54,677 bases of DNA from Leucocoprinus leucothites. Lineage: Eukaryota > Basidiomycota > Agaricomycetes > Agaricales > Agaricaceae. Made by a program: the position numbers and the translations under genes. Positions 23,444 through 36,185 of this stretch are shown one piece after another. The notes below the pieces were generated by a model. It was not told the DNA's origin and searched no databases. It saw nothing but the letters and a program-made list of their open reading frames with translations. The stretch lies in NCBI GenBank assembly GCA_013368445.1, contig JAACJO010000064.1:1-54677 (forward strand). The letters run 5' to 3'. Numbering within the stretch: position 1 is the first letter of the stretch; every line of letters starts with the position of its first letter.

Positions 23444-24344
23444 TCACGATTGTCCTTCAGCTGCGGATTCACAATCCAAACAGGTCTCACTGAAAGCGCC
23501 TACACCGTCAATTTGTGTCTGAGTGTAAGTCTTCCAAACAAAACAGAGCTGTTTACATTGGGAGCAGGAGCCCGTGTGTCCACTGACCCGATCAGCAAAG
23601 ATCCATGAAGGGTCATTGAGCGAATGAACACCTGCTTCCAATACTTGAAATACCAATCGTCCGCAGGATTCCCAGCAATTTGTGTTTTTCCAAGCATCAG
23701 ACAGGTCAGAGGAGTACGAGTAGGAAATGATGTTGGTGAGAGCATTGGACCATCTGGCATGATACCTCAGCTTAAACGGTTGACGTCATCAGGTTCTGTT
23801 CAGTGACCAAGGCTCAATAGAGACTCACCCAAGGTAGTCGAAGGTGTTCTGGGAGGAGAGGCACGATACTATCAAGCTTCTCGCTCGTAATGACGCGAGG
23901 AGCACATTCATCGAAAATATGATGGTGATCATTGTGCGCTGCATACAGCAACACAAGCTTTGGGTGACGGTCGCCAAACGACCTGGGGAGAAACTTCTAG
24001 ACCAACTAGCAGAACGGATAATTTCATATATACCTCATTCGCTCAGCACATATGTTAATCGCACTGAACACCTTGTACTTCTCTGCGGCTTTTGTTATTT
24101 CTGCTAAGGTCTCGAAGCTCTCATTAAGTAGAGTGGGGTGATTGCCTGCACGGATAAATGCAAAAAGCGTCCTCAGAGTGGTCGAGGCTTCTGGTAGTTC
24201 GGCGATGAGGCTTCGGGAGTTCCAAGTCGAAGGGATCAAGGCGCCTGCATGGGCATCAATATCCTTCTTCCTGAGCGAAAAATATTGTTCATCAGAGCTT
24301 CGGAACACAATCGACGCTGTAGGGCCATCATTGTCATCGCCAGG
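23444..24344 (-). CDS. BTB/POZ domain protein (first exon not resolved)
   Basis: Exons 24344-24034, 23982-23829 and 23770-23444 join in frame through introns of 51 and 58 nt; the acceptor at 23771 restores PWLRYHARW, a pattern normal for this family. The first exon found starts in phase 0 at 24344 with GDDNDGPTASIVFRSSDE. No convincing start codon or upstream exon was found, so the N-terminus is incomplete. The BTB fold follows: SIVFRSSDEQYFSLRKKDID, TLRTLFAFIRAG, EITKAAEKYKVFSAINICAERMR, LVLLYAAHND. A C-terminal part contains CGRLVFQVLEAG and a CSQCKQLCFVW stretch. Such proteins form very large families in Agaricomycetes and may act as substrate adaptors of Cullin-3 ligases. Which partner it binds is unknown. 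Confidence 0.72.
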
Positions 24345-26702
24345 CTAGCGTATTTGAGCAGGGCCCAGGCACTTACTACTTGAGTAAGCATCAGATGAGT
24401 GTTGTGTGTATCGCGTGAAGAATGATTCCGGAAGTATACGGGATTGATAATGGGAAGATGGCGGCAGCACAGCGCTGGAAGCGTGATTCCCCATGGTGGA
24501 TGGAAGCAAGGCTCACAAAGAGCGCCCAAGGTCATGCCTCTCCATTAAATAAGGTACGTACGTTCTCACGATCGAATGCGACTGAAGACTTGGGCCCCAC
24601 AAGCACTCATTGACGATCTCGAGAAACGGGGCACCGCCCTATATAGGATGATAGCTTCTATGTAAGTAACTGCGACGCTTGAACAGGTTAGTGGGAAAGC
24701 CCTTTTATGTGGGACGGGGAGAGAGACACGATATAGACGATAAATTAATTCCTTTATAATATTCCCAGCTACTTTTCCACCGCCTGTTTGACACCCTCAT
24801 GTCAAATAGCATTTGTGACCCCAGAATTTCTTCGAAATCTTCGCCAGCAACAGTCTTTTAATCTTGCTAAACGAGAATTATGAAAATCCGATACAAAACC
24901 GTGACCGATTAAAGTCAAGATTGCGCCAAGAAACGAAAGTGCAGTTCACTGGGCTAGGACAAACATGGTTCGCAAAGGAATGGTATTGACACGAATTGAT
25001 GGCAGTGAGGCCTTAACTGGAGCATAGTTCGAAGCCAGTAACTTTTTTTTTCCATCCCAGGTGAACCTTTCACCACTTGGAGGTAGGCACTAGTACTAGC
25101 ATTTACAAGGCGACCGTAATTATTTCCAAGGAATGACTGGGGGATCGACAAACACTCCTGGATATAGATACGAGACAAATTGATGATACTTGGTGATTAA
25201 GGTAGAATATATATTCGCATGTGGCATGATCAAAAATACAATGGGAGGAATCAACGAAAAATCATCAAAACATATGACTCTTCGCTTTCCCAAGGTCGTG
25301 TTTAATCCCTCCCAGTCATTCAATCATCATTTCGACCCGATACCGTAAGTCCATATAAATGATCAACGTCCGCTCGTCATCGACTTGTTTGTTTCGACAC
25401 GAGTTGATGTACCTTCACCCTCCCTTTGACAAGTGCCTCGAAATCTTGTATCTCCATTGCTAGAGGCTGTCGAAATCGCTCAGGGATAATTTTGAGAACA
25501 TCTGGAGTGAATAGTCAGGCTAGATCGTCCACTTGTTGTACTTCCGTCAAGTACATCTCTTCGCCCTCCAATTGAATTTGAAAGGTCTGTCTAAAGCGTG
25601 TATCGTATAGAGTCGAAGTCATCATTGGCGGTCATCCTCTTGTGATAAAAGCTACGAAGCTGACCATGAAGGCTTTCAATCCACTCGTCGACTTGATCTT
25701 TCAGGGAGATGACTGTAATAATGGCAAGTCATTTAGGTGGGGATTGTCCAGAGGCCCCTTCAAGCGTCTCTATCCAGCCGCTCAGGACGTGTACACAAGT
25801 TTCCGCCGTTATTTATTGAATAGGTACGTCAAATCTCAACCTAGGGTATAGAATATATGAGGTACCTAAGACACGAAGCTGAATTAGGCGAATCGCTTGG
25901 CTTGGTCACCAAATTCTCTAACCGCCTCCGAGCGTTTGTTCGCTCTCATCTGTTCCAGCATTTTTGATGTAAACCATGATTTTGCCTAGATCTAGGGACT
26001 GTAAACCAATCGTCGTTTCATGGAAAATGCAATGCTTACCAAGTCCTTGACTCGACATGGTCACGGTTTTGGCAGGGTTAAAAATGGGCAACTCTGTCGC
26101 CGGGGCGTCGTTTTCTGAACTCTGAGTTGAGTAGTGTTGATAGAACCTTGATCGGCGGTGACTCGGGGTATAGACCCGGCGAGTTCGATGTATGGTAAAG
26201 CCGAAATGGCGCAAGTTGTTTGTCGCATCCGAATAAGCGAACAAATACAATTATGGCGACTATGCTCGTAAATCGCAGGAAAGTACTTGCAATTCGGCGG
26301 AACATCACGGGTTAAGGAAAGGATGGTGCCCCGCGTTCCGCTCAACCAATACGTCATGTTACATTTCCCTCTGTCTTTTGGTAGAGCCAGGAGACCTGAT
26401 ATTACAAGATCGGCGCAGATGTACGCGTCAAACTACTATCTAACGCCCTCCTCCAGGGGTTCAGCAACTTGCATCTTCTAATGCTACCTTTTCGAGAAGA
26501 CGATCCTAATACGTAGATTCGTAAAGTCTTAAAGAGGGATAAAAATGATTCGCCTCATAGAACAGGCGGACCTTGAATGGTATATATCGAAGAATGATAT
26601 TAGGCTCCAAATACGCAAAAATTAATCGCTCAGAAATCCAAATAGGCTTATCCCATGGGTATATAGTAATATGCACCAGCGTAAATCTAGCTTACAACAA
26701 CA
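24345..26702. other. 2.4 kb intergenic, no gene supported
   Basis: The BTB gene's missing first exon and promoter should lie near 24345-24600. Elsewhere only short AT-rich ORFs without motifs or splice context are seen. Confidence 0.4.
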
Positions 26703-28432
26703 TTACCTCCCAGACAACCTCGAACTGGCCTGCTTGCCCTTTCCCAACCCACTCAAATCACTCCCGCCCTCTTCCTCACTCCCCTCCGCATCCAGAATTC
26801 GGATCAACCTCCTCAGCAACTTCCCCTGCATCTCAACGGTCGCATTCAGATCCACAATCTGCTTACTCAACTCGGTCTGGTTCTGCGCTAGTTTCATATT
26901 CGAAAGGTCTCGTAAGCCTGAATTTGGGGAAGGCGAATGGAACTGAGTCGTGTGGGAGGAGAGTGGGTATAGAAGGGGCATGGGATCGTTTGGTGGGGAA
27001 TGAACTTGGTCTTCTTCATCGGCGTCGTCCTCGCCTGATTCTTGCTAGAAATGAGAGGTGTGTGATGAGAAATGCAAAGGTGATAGCACATGACGGACCT
27101 TTTTCAAAGTCATTCGCTCCCAGACGAGACTGAACTCGCGTCCTAGCACGAAACTCGGCAGCGTGATCAAAAGGAGCCCACAGACGAGAATCGGTAGTGT
27201 GATGAGCCGTCCGAGGAAAGAACGTGGTGTAATTTCACCATAACCAACAGTCGTAATTGCTAAAGTAGTGGTGAAATTCAAGGGCTTGAAAGACAGAAAG
27301 AAATTACTCACTAACGAGAACAAACCTACCACGAGAGCGTCAAATCTCGAACATTCGATTGAAGGATTGTACTGACCATGCGGCAGAAGGGATGGACTAC
27401 GTTAAAGAATACGAGTCAGGACGAAGATTTGATCATATGAAATAGAGAACATACACTGAACTGGCTGGGGTCGCCGTCCGAATTGATAAATGTCTCCAGT
27501 GTCTCATCCCATGTTCCTCGTTCGGCGAAGTAACTAGAGGAATTAGTTTCTATTATGAGTAACCAGGAATGAGGATATCCTTACAGGAGGGTGCTGAAGA
27601 CAGTGAGGATCATGATAACGAAGAAGGCGATAGCAAGGAGCGCATGTTGAGACCTTCGTACCGAGAGGTACATGACCTCAATAGTTCTATGCAACATCGT
27701 TAAAACCATGCAGGGCGGAATAAAAATGATGCTTACAGGAGGATAGTATGATTATACCTGAACGGACGGAAGACTCTGAGCAAGCGAAACATTCGGAGAA
27801 TCGAAAAGCGGAAAAGGACAGACTGGGGCAAATCAGTATGAGGATTGGGATAAAATGTGTAGAGGGACCCACGGTATCTTGCTGAAGTATTAGTTCGATA
27901 TAATATGGCATCACTGAGAGAAGGTCGATAATCCCATAAAAAGCTACGTGACGTCAGTCATCAGCCCGCGAGATGAGGCCTCAGAGAGTGAAAGAGACTG
28001 ACAAAAGATCCATTTAAAAAGACTTCCCCACGTATTACTCCACGCTACACATCGCGAAACATACTCGACGGTGAACAGCGCTACCAGACTCGTCTCAATT
28101 CCAAACCACACCCGATTCGATATTGAATGAAACGCAGGGACCGTCTCGAGAACTGTGATGAGCGCAGAGAGAATGATAAGGCCTGTTGTCATCGCATAAA
28201 CGAGGAAGGCAGCTGGTGACGAGGTCGGTCGTTCGAGGAGAGCGAATAGATCGCGCTTCCAGGGTGGCTGAATACCGTCGAGTATGACATCCTCACCAAA
28301 GGACGTAGAATGGGGAAACAAGTCGTTGACGGCAGTTGGAGATGGAGGATTGTAATCTTCTGTCAGGAAGCGAGAGGCATTTGGATAGGCTGTGCGTAGC
28401 TGACTGAGTTCGATGGAGGTGTTGCGGGACAT
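26703..28432 (-). CDS. Kv-type voltage-gated potassium channel subunit
   Basis: Nine exons (28432-28003, 27943-27873, 27822-27737, 27686-27585, 27533-27455, 27396-27377, 27325-27312, 27259-27099, 27044-26703) total 1,305 nt and 434 residues, all in phase. It has six membrane segments: S1 about 72-94, S2 about 105-125, S3 near 148-165, S4 at about 168-189 with Arg at every third position (LRMFRLLRVFRPFR), S5 about 203-228 and S6 about 285-308. The pore reads SIPSAAW-FVLV-TITTVGYGE with the K+ filter TVGYG near 271-275. A cytosolic C-terminal coiled coil (about 371-405) probably assembles the tetramer; there is no N-terminal T1 domain. It should conduct K+ across the plasma or an internal membrane on depolarisation. 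The start is the first Met of the open frame. Confidence 0.88.
27312..27396 (-). other. two pore-encoding micro-exons of the potassium channel (20 nt and 14 nt)
   Basis: Exon 27396-27377 (20 nt) codes SIPSAA plus the first two bases of Trp. Exon 27325-27312 (14 nt) completes Trp and codes FVLV plus one base. They are split by a 51-nt intron, and a 52-nt intron (27260-27311) follows. Reading straight through gives stops or no pore helix; only this splicing yields the standard W-FVLV-T pore helix before TTVGYG. Confidence 0.8.
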
Positions 28433-28747
28433 GGTATGGGTGAAAGCCGCATGCCGCCCCCAAAACTCGGTCGGCTAACACCGGCGGTTCCCACGCCCGC
28501 TCATCCAACATGTATTGATCCTCCAAGTTTTCGACGCGTGAAAAGTGATAGAGTGTTCTAACAATCACTGATTATTTTCATCCCTTTGACATACTGGCAG
28601 CAGAATTTTAGCTCGTAATAATGACACCAGCATGCTGAGAAAGCAATTCCTTGACCGCGAGCTTCTCCGCAGCTAATCATAGCTCCATCATATAGACGCC
28701 CACCATCGTCTCTTGTCATCCCCCACGTTGGGTGATCCAGGTTACCA
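28433..28747. promoter_or_regulatory. divergent intergenic region between potassium channel and XRN1 copy 1
   Basis: These 315 bp separate two divergently transcribed start codons and should hold both promoters. No specific element is recognised. Confidence 0.4.
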
Positions 28748-31700
28748 ATGGGTACGCGCTCCCTTATAGCACTTTGCTCCTCGTTGACATAAGGTCTTAC
28801 ATTGATTAGGCGTGCCGGAGGTTGGTCCTGCTTGAGCTTATGTTATCCTATTGAACTCAACTTGAACGCAACCAGTTCTATCAGTACATATCGTGAGTGG
28901 CTCTTATCACTCATATAATAGTGGACTCACTCATTCCGAATTCCTCAAGTGGAAGATATCCTCAGATCTCACAGCCAGTAACAGACCATCAACTTCTTCC
29001 GGAATTTGGTGAGTTGACAGTTCTTTCCGACCCTCACCGCCGTGGGTCCAACTTTTTGCAAGACAATCTATATCTTGACCTCAACGGAATCATACAGCAG
29101 TGTTGGTCTATCCTCACTTATTATCCAGCTTCCCCTTAATCAGGAGACTAATCAGGTTCTTGTAAGCGCGATGACGACTTCTTCCTTGGAATATTCGGAA
29201 TCTCCGAGGAACAACTGTTCTCTCTAGTTTTCCTATATGTCGATCAGCTCATTGGAAGAATTCGTCCAAAAGATCTACTTTTTCTCGCCGTCGACGGTGT
29301 CGTTCCGCGTGCCAAAATCAATCAACAGCGTGCACGACGTTTTCGAGCCGCAGAAGAGGCCAAGGAGCTGAGGAGGAAGGCAGACATGAGTGATGAAACT
29401 CTACAAAAACAGTTTGATAGTGATTGTATCGTACCAGGTATTTTCCTCCACGCCTTCAATTGGCCGACCATGACGATTCTCCCAGGCACGCAATTTATGG
29501 CTCATTTTTTCAAGCGTTTGGGATACTATGTTAATATGAAAATCACAAGCGACGTTGACTGGAAAGAGGTCCAGGTCATATTGTCTGGTCCGTATGTACC
29601 AGGTGAAGGCAAGCACAAAATCATGGAGTATATCAGGCTATCCCGAGCACAACCTGGATACAATCCCAATACTCGCCATTGTCTGTACGGTCTCGACGCT
29701 GACCTCATCATACTTGCACTTGGGAGCCACGAGCCACATTTCTGCTTGTTACGTGAGGAACTCAGTTTCGAACCGGACCCGAGGAGAAGAGGAAGTCGAA
29801 GGCACTTCCCATTCGTCTTTATTTTCTTATTAAAAGCGCTCATCGGTGTCGTAGCTTTGAGACAAAAAACTCACACATTGTTCACATTTCTCTTATGCGT
29901 GAATGCCTTGATATCGAATTTCATGAGCTTGAGTCACAGCTACCTTTCCAGTACAACTTGGAAAATGTGATCGACGATTTCATTTTACTTGCTGTACTTG
30001 TCGGGAACGATTTCTTACCCATCCTTCCCGGCTTTCATGTGGGTAAGAATGGGTTGGAGGTTTTACTCGACATCTATAAAAGGCTGTTACCTACGCTTGG
30101 TATGTACCCATCTCATCCATACGTGAACTGAGAGAATACTCACGACCAAACGAGATGGATGCCTCAACCTGAGTGGTGACGTTTCACTCAGACGAATTCA
30201 GGCTCTTTTCGACGAAATGGCTCAGTGGGACGGACATGATTTTGAGAAGAAATATGCGACTCTGAAGGGATTAAATCGACAAACGGAGAAACAGATGGTC
30301 ACGATGGTGAAAGAAATGAAGGGGTCTACACTCGGTACGCAAACGCCTATACTTCCGTCATGATTAAAACGCCAATCCTCAGGCTGCTTTCAGTTTTGAC
30401 AGACTCGGAACGAACGATCTTCAAACAAGTCAAATCTTACGTTCTAGGAAATCGAAAAGTGCCCTTTGATTCAAGAGATCCTTTATCTATTCCAGGCGTG
30501 TTCTCCACTCACGGACGGGCCTTTATTCACCTACTCGCTCAGATCCTCCATCTTGATGTCCGGGTAGAAGGCGCTCGAGTCCTTTTTATGTTTAAAGACT
30601 TTCCCTCCACCGGTGAGCTACTGAGAGTGACTGCGAAGACGATAGTAACGGCAATGGTGATATAGCCACGCAAGCGTTCAAAATGTATGAAAGCGCAATG
30701 GTCCTCAAGGGAAAAGACGCCGACAACATCGAATCGCAGTATGAAGAGTCCATCAAGAAGAAACTTACCGAACGGAAGGCGCAGCACTATGAAGTAAGTT
30801 TCAGATGCTCCTGATATTAAACCTCTTTTCTAATTATCATAAGGAAATGCTTGGAACCTCCTACAAACGACCAGACGCATTGAAAGAAGCGGCGACGAAA
30901 TACGTCGAAGGCTTGCTGTGGGTAGTGAAATACTATTACGGTGGGGTCCCTTCCTGGAGATGGTTTTATAACCACTATTATGCTCCACTGGTGTCTGGTA
31001 TGGGCTTATCGCTTACCCTTCTTGGCGAATAATCTTGAATATCTCGCAGAGTTACGTGGCGTTGATGAGATGAAGTTTCACTTCGACATCGACGAGCCAT
31101 TTACGCCATTTGAGCAACTTATGCTCGTTCTACCTCCAATTAGCTCCCAATACGTACCGCCGGCTTACAGGAATTTGATGATTGGACCAAACTCACCATT
31201 CCAAGAATTCTTTCCGACCAAGGTTGAGCTGAACTTGGAGGGGGACAGCCCTGATTGGGACGTAGTTATTAAAATCCCGTTCATTGACGACGAGAAACTG
31301 CTTCGAGCGATGAGGGGTAAGTGTATACCACAACCACATGTATATGCTAACATCACATTTTTACAGCTCGCGAACATGGACTAACAGACGATGAACGGAG
31401 ACGAAACGCTATACTTCGTCCCACAAAGCTTAGTCACGATGCCGACAAAGTTACTTTTTTCTGGAGCTCGATTCGCGGTATTCCGCACATTCACAACCGT
31501 CACTGTAAGACAGAGCCATTCACACCTCCCACATCCAACGAGGTCCCTCATTTCTCGGGCCTCCTTGATGGCGTACTCCTTGGGTCAAGATCCCCTGCCG
31601 GATTCCCTTCCTTCAAAACCCTTCCACACTCGGCTACTTTAGGTCACAATAGTGACATCAAAGCCTCCGTCGCAGACCCGGATATTCCTAAACCCAGGAA

Positions 31701-33578
31701 CAAGTCTATATTGTTAAAGGTCACCGGAGCTTCGTGGTTGACAGAAGGAATCGCGCATTCCATCCTGGGAAAAAGTGTATACACTGGATGGCCGTTTTTA
31801 CGGGAGGGACTGGTGATGGGTATATCCAGCTCATCGTATCGATACAATAGGTCTCCCGCTCGCTGGAACCAGCTCTCACGGGTCGCAAAGACGCAACATA
31901 CTGCACGGGAATCAGAAAACTGGAAGAGTACGGTAAAGCATCTTGAATCGGCTGAGTTGCGACGAGGGATTTTATTAGGGGAAGTTGAGTTGCTGCTGCG
32001 TGTGAGGCCGTTGATAGGCATCACCATTTCGGACACCGGTGCATGGGTCTGAGAGGGACATAGTCGAGCATCCAGTGCAAATGTGTCTGAAGATAGTCGA
32101 GCAGGAGGATGCACATCTAGTAAAGAATGGACTATTACCGCCCTTTGCGGACTTGTTCCTGAAAGACACTCAGCTATTTCTCCTCGCAGATTGGGCATAC
32201 GGAGAGTTAGCACGCGTCACCATCACGAGCGATAAACAACTGTCGCTTTTCATCGAGGTGAGCAGGGATCAGACCCACAATCAAGGGTTACTCACCGCTC
32301 TTTACGAAACAGTCTATCACGCACGAAACCGCTTTATTAAAACGAATAAAAGCCATCGTCAATAACCCCGCAGAGCCAGTATACCTGCCATCTTACGATG
32401 TGGCCAAAATCCTCGGAATCTCACCTCTCGCATTGTCAAAGATCACGTCGACCTTCCCGGTCACCGTCGAGCACTCCGCAGACCAACTTGATATTGGCAT
32501 AGGTATGAAGTTTGACAGGACCGGGTTCAAAGTTGTTGGCTATACGAGGAAACATAAGAGCTACTGGGAGTATAGCGGAACAGCTGTAGAGCACTTGAAA
32601 GCATACAAGGTGATTCTCGGTCCTGCGCTTCATATGAATGAGGAGTATAAGCGAAGTATTACTTACATGTTATGTATTCTAGGCACGATTTCCTGATATT
32701 TTCAACTCCTTGAATACCATAGGCGATGTCACATCTGTCGCTTCCAAAATATTCAAGGGACCTCAACCTGAGGAGCAAGTTAAGGCGGCCCGAAAGTGGC
32801 TCGCAAAAAGAGGTCTACGTAACCTTCCACTAACATCGGTGTACGAACAGCTTTCCGAGGTCCGTTTATATCGGTGGTTTCGAATTCCATCATCCCATTA
32901 ACTTGCCCTAGAGCGTTATTATGAAACTCGAGGAAGAACTGGACCCAATCACGAAGTCCTCAACGACATCTATAACCGGAGACATCATGGTAGAAGGCGT
33001 TAACGCTAGAGCCGTCCTTAAACCTGAAAATGCCGTCCATCGTTTACAAAACCAAGTGTTTGCACTTGGTGATCGAGTGAGGATGGTGAAAAACTCCGGC
33101 CCTGTTCCTCCAGCGGCAAAAGGCATAGTTGTTGGCCGTGACGACAACTCATTAGACGTTTTGTGGGATGAGCCCTTCATGCTTGGGACGACACTGGATG
33201 GAAGGTTCGGATATTCTCCCGTTTAACAGTACCTCGGGTTGAATGGTATCATTCAGATGTTCTGATTATCGTGGCATGACCGTGGACCCCAAGTCGTGCC
33301 TAAACTTGACAAATCCCCAGTTCAGGGTACCAATGCCCTCACCTGCTATTATGCCACCGAGCCGCCCCTGGCACCCAGCCATTCGACAAGACAAGACGAG
33401 ACGACCCCGAGGCGAACGAGGAGTGACTCAACGAGCAATTGCAAATGTCAATGAACGCGACCGTCAAGATGACTGCTCGGCTACAACTGTCCAAAATAAG
33501 CCAACTCTTGAGAGTCTTCGAGAGAGGAGAAGGGAAAGGGGAAGGGCAAAGGGAAGTAAGGGTGGAGGAGGAGAGTGA
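28748..33578 (+). pseudogene. XRN1: XRN1 5'-3' exoribonuclease paralogue, copy 1 (frameshifted)
   Basis: The 5' end is spliced from ATGG (28748-28751), an 11-nt and a 17-nt exon to MGVPEFYQYISGRYP. The nuclease core follows: DNLYLDLNGII, AVDGVVPRAKINQQR, VPGEGKHKIM, YGLDADLI, VGNDFLP, PSWRWFYNHYYAP. The C-terminal part has FPSFKTLPHSA, the SH3-like FALGDRVRMV...DVLWDEPFMLGTTLDGR and CLNLTNPQF, ending in a basic Arg/Gly tail at 33578. Xrn1 degrades decapped 5'-monophosphate RNA in the cytoplasm. Lesions: a frameshift at about 30612-30630 (the acidic linker continues in another frame) and another at about 32036-32052. The intron after the LREE block starts GC instead of GT (at 29803). Metal ligand Glu of GEGEHK is Lys (29611-29613) and the base-stacking His after DLNGII is Gln. 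The copy is almost certainly non-functional as a nuclease. Confidence 0.85.
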
Positions 33579-34806
33579 GAATATATACTTCTTTACATGT
33601 TTCGCTATGCTGGCTCGATGGCAAGCCTCTGTCGTTACCATGCACAATCTATACTTCTTGTGTGCTATTTTCAACCACGTGATAATCAGCTAAAACATAC
33701 TTTGGACGAACGAGGCAAATGCGAGACAATCCATCTGAAGGTCAGCCCCAATGTTGAAGTTGAGATTCCGAAAGCGCAAGCTGTGCCTTACACCACAACC
33801 CCCTACAACTATCCCCACAAGATGGAATCGAGGATGCGAAAGCGATAATCAGTAAAAGCAATGAACGAGCCGTAGATCGTCCGAGGAGAAAGGTGAGCTA
33901 TAATTCAAATGATAATAGACCGCCCCTGATCGATATCCCACTCTAACATGATCTGCCGAGATGACTGTTTGAATGAGGCCGCATTTCCATTCACGTTAAA
34001 ATACAACTTCATCTGAAATCTCCTCGGGGGGTATTGGAAACCTTGTACTAGAATTCATGACAAATTGTGTTGGCTCGCGAGTGTACTTCGCTTACTAGGT
34101 CCGATTTTCTCGTTCCCAGTTCCCAGTGCGCACGCTGTCCTGGTTGCCCTGTAGGTTATACATCGCTTTCCAAATCAACAGCCAATCTCATAAATTTCCC
34201 ATCTAGACACAAGCTCTAATCTTGGATAACGCGGCGGCTGGATTCGTTTCATAAAGTTTACCAATGTCTTCAACTAAAAAAAACAATACAACTATCTCAG
34301 TATTCACACCCTACGACCCTTCTCTTCCTCTTTGCTCCTGTTATATAGAACAGTCCTACCAATTCCTCTCTCACCGTTCGTGTCACGATCTATTTTTTTC
34401 GCCCAAACCCACAACAGATCCGGTAATGCCTGTCGAGAACGCCGTAAAAGCTCCAGAGGGTCCATACAACTTGAAGCCGACCTCATATGATAACCCGTAC
34501 CGACAACGAAGAGTGATTGATCATAGTGTATAAATACGATACGATAAAACGAGAACAATGATTGCAACCTTCCAAGAAACGAACATCATTTCACCGACGA
34601 ACAAAACGAAGCATAGCGAAGAAGAGAAAAAGTAGAACTAAAAAACGAATCTAGTACGCATAGTCATTATCAATTACAGCTTCAAGCATCAAGAAGATAA
34701 AACGAAATGGGAAGCGGGTAGAAATAGAGTACGACATAAAAAAGAGAATCATATCATAGCGTATCAAAAATAATCATACACCTTCCATACCTCTAGTTGA
34801 TTTTAT
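33579..34806. other. intergenic between convergent genes, nothing recognised
   Basis: It holds the 3' sides of XRN1 copy 1 and of the Ser/Pro-rich gene. An 89-codon frame at 34264-34533 has no motif or splice support and is not called. Confidence 0.45.
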
Positions 34807-36185
34807 TCACGTCTTCATAACAACCTGTTGAGGATGTTGATGTTGATGCGGAGGCGGAATAGCACTCAATGCCTCCAACCTCTCCTCCAAGCCTCTCCCC
34901 AACCCCTCCCTCTCCCATTCGCCACCAACGTCATCCATCATGACAATTGAATCCCTATTATGGGCATGAGGCAAAGCAAACCCGCGTAAAGACGTCGCAG
35001 TCGAGCTCGTCTTCCTCGTACCACCCGAAGGCGAACTAGGACTCAATAGGCTAGGAGAAGTACCACCCGTAACACCAGAGAGAGCGGGAATGTGAGGCGG
35101 AGGATCGATCGTACTCGCTGACGTCGTCAAAGAGGAAAGAGGAAGAGTAGAGGTGGGAGTAGAAGTGAGGAGATCAGAGTAGGACATGAAAGATAAACGC
35201 TTAGTGGGGCCGTGCGTGGGTGACGGTGGATGGGAGAGGTTAAGGGGAAGGGGTGAGGTTGTCGGAGATGTATGTGAGTTTGATGATGTCATTGATGTGT
35301 GTTGAGCGCCGGAAGCAGGGATCGTTGTTGTTGTTGTGCCAGATTGGGATTGAGGAGCTGTGGTAGCAGTAGTCGCTGTCGCTGCATGTCCACGCGCCGT
35401 CTCAGTCATAGGCGAGCTCTCCGAGCTTTCAATCCTGTTCAATGGAGGTGTAACAATAGCCGGAGGCGGTGGGTGGGTGATTACCGAATTAGGCGGCACC
35501 CCTGCATTACTAGGCAGGGTGGAACGAGGGGTAAAGGACGGCACTGTATGAGTGCCTTGGGCAAGGGGTGGTGACGAGGACGACACTGCCGAGTGTGACG
35601 GGCTCGTACTCATCGGAGGTGGAATGTTGAGTATCGGAATGGAAGACTGTACAACGCCAGGTGCACCCGTGGCCACGCGCAGTCCCAATGGACTCGGACT
35701 CCTACTCCGAAAGCTGCCAATGGGGCTAGCAAACCCACTTCCTGGGCTGCGTGCGAGGATAGAGTCAAAGGCAGCAGGAGGGGCTGGCGCGACGACGGAG
35801 ATGTGGTCTAAGACGGAGGATTCTGGGGATTCGTCGATGCCAGCAAGGATGGATGCGGCGCTATCGAGAACAGAGGGAACGGCATGTTCGAGTTGCTCTG
35901 TACCCTTTGCGCGAGGGATTCTGTGTGGGTTTTGGCCGAGGAAGGGAGGAGAGGGAGGGGCGATCGGCTCAATGTCTCGCTCAAAGATGGCAGACGACGA
36001 AGAGTGACTGCAACAAAGAAAAGTCAGCCTGGATCTCACGAAAGGCAGAAGAAAACGTACACAGAGGTCGGGGACGAGGGGATGGAGTTGGGAGAGCGAG
36101 AGCCCAGGCGGTTGTTGCGGTTGGACGATCGCTGCGAGGCGAGGTGACCAGCAGAAGTCATGTGTCGGAGCTCAGCTGCACCCAT
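34807..36185 (-). CDS. conserved basidiomycete Ser/Pro-rich protein, 441 residues
   Basis: Exon 36185-36061 and exon 36007-34807 join through a 53-nt intron (GTACGT...GTTGCAG) that rebuilds a Val codon. The N-terminus MGAAELRHMTSAGHLASQRSS, the PSSPTSV-HSSSSAIFERDIEP block across the splice, PNPHRIPRAK-type and VPSVLDSAASIL blocks, GSFRSRSPSPLG and KRLSFMSYSDLL are conserved islands I associate with a mushroom-specific family of unknown function. Between them the protein is low-complexity Ser/Thr/Pro and probably disordered, with many SP/TP sites that kinases could use. It ends with EERLEAL and a His/Gln-rich tail. No membrane segment or enzyme motif is present. The gene lies on the opposite strand inside the XRN1 array and reads without lesions. 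Confidence 0.7.

Noticed and set aside
28748..33578. RAT1/XRN2 instead of XRN1
   Set aside because: The MG(I/V)P-x-F(F/Y) start does not separate the two, but the SH3-like GDRVRMV...WDEPFM and CLNLTNPQF C-terminal region is specific to XRN1, and no XRN2-type CCHC knuckle is seen.
34264..34533. 89-codon plus-strand frame
   Set aside because: No motif and no splice context. It lies in an AT-rich spacer between convergent genes.
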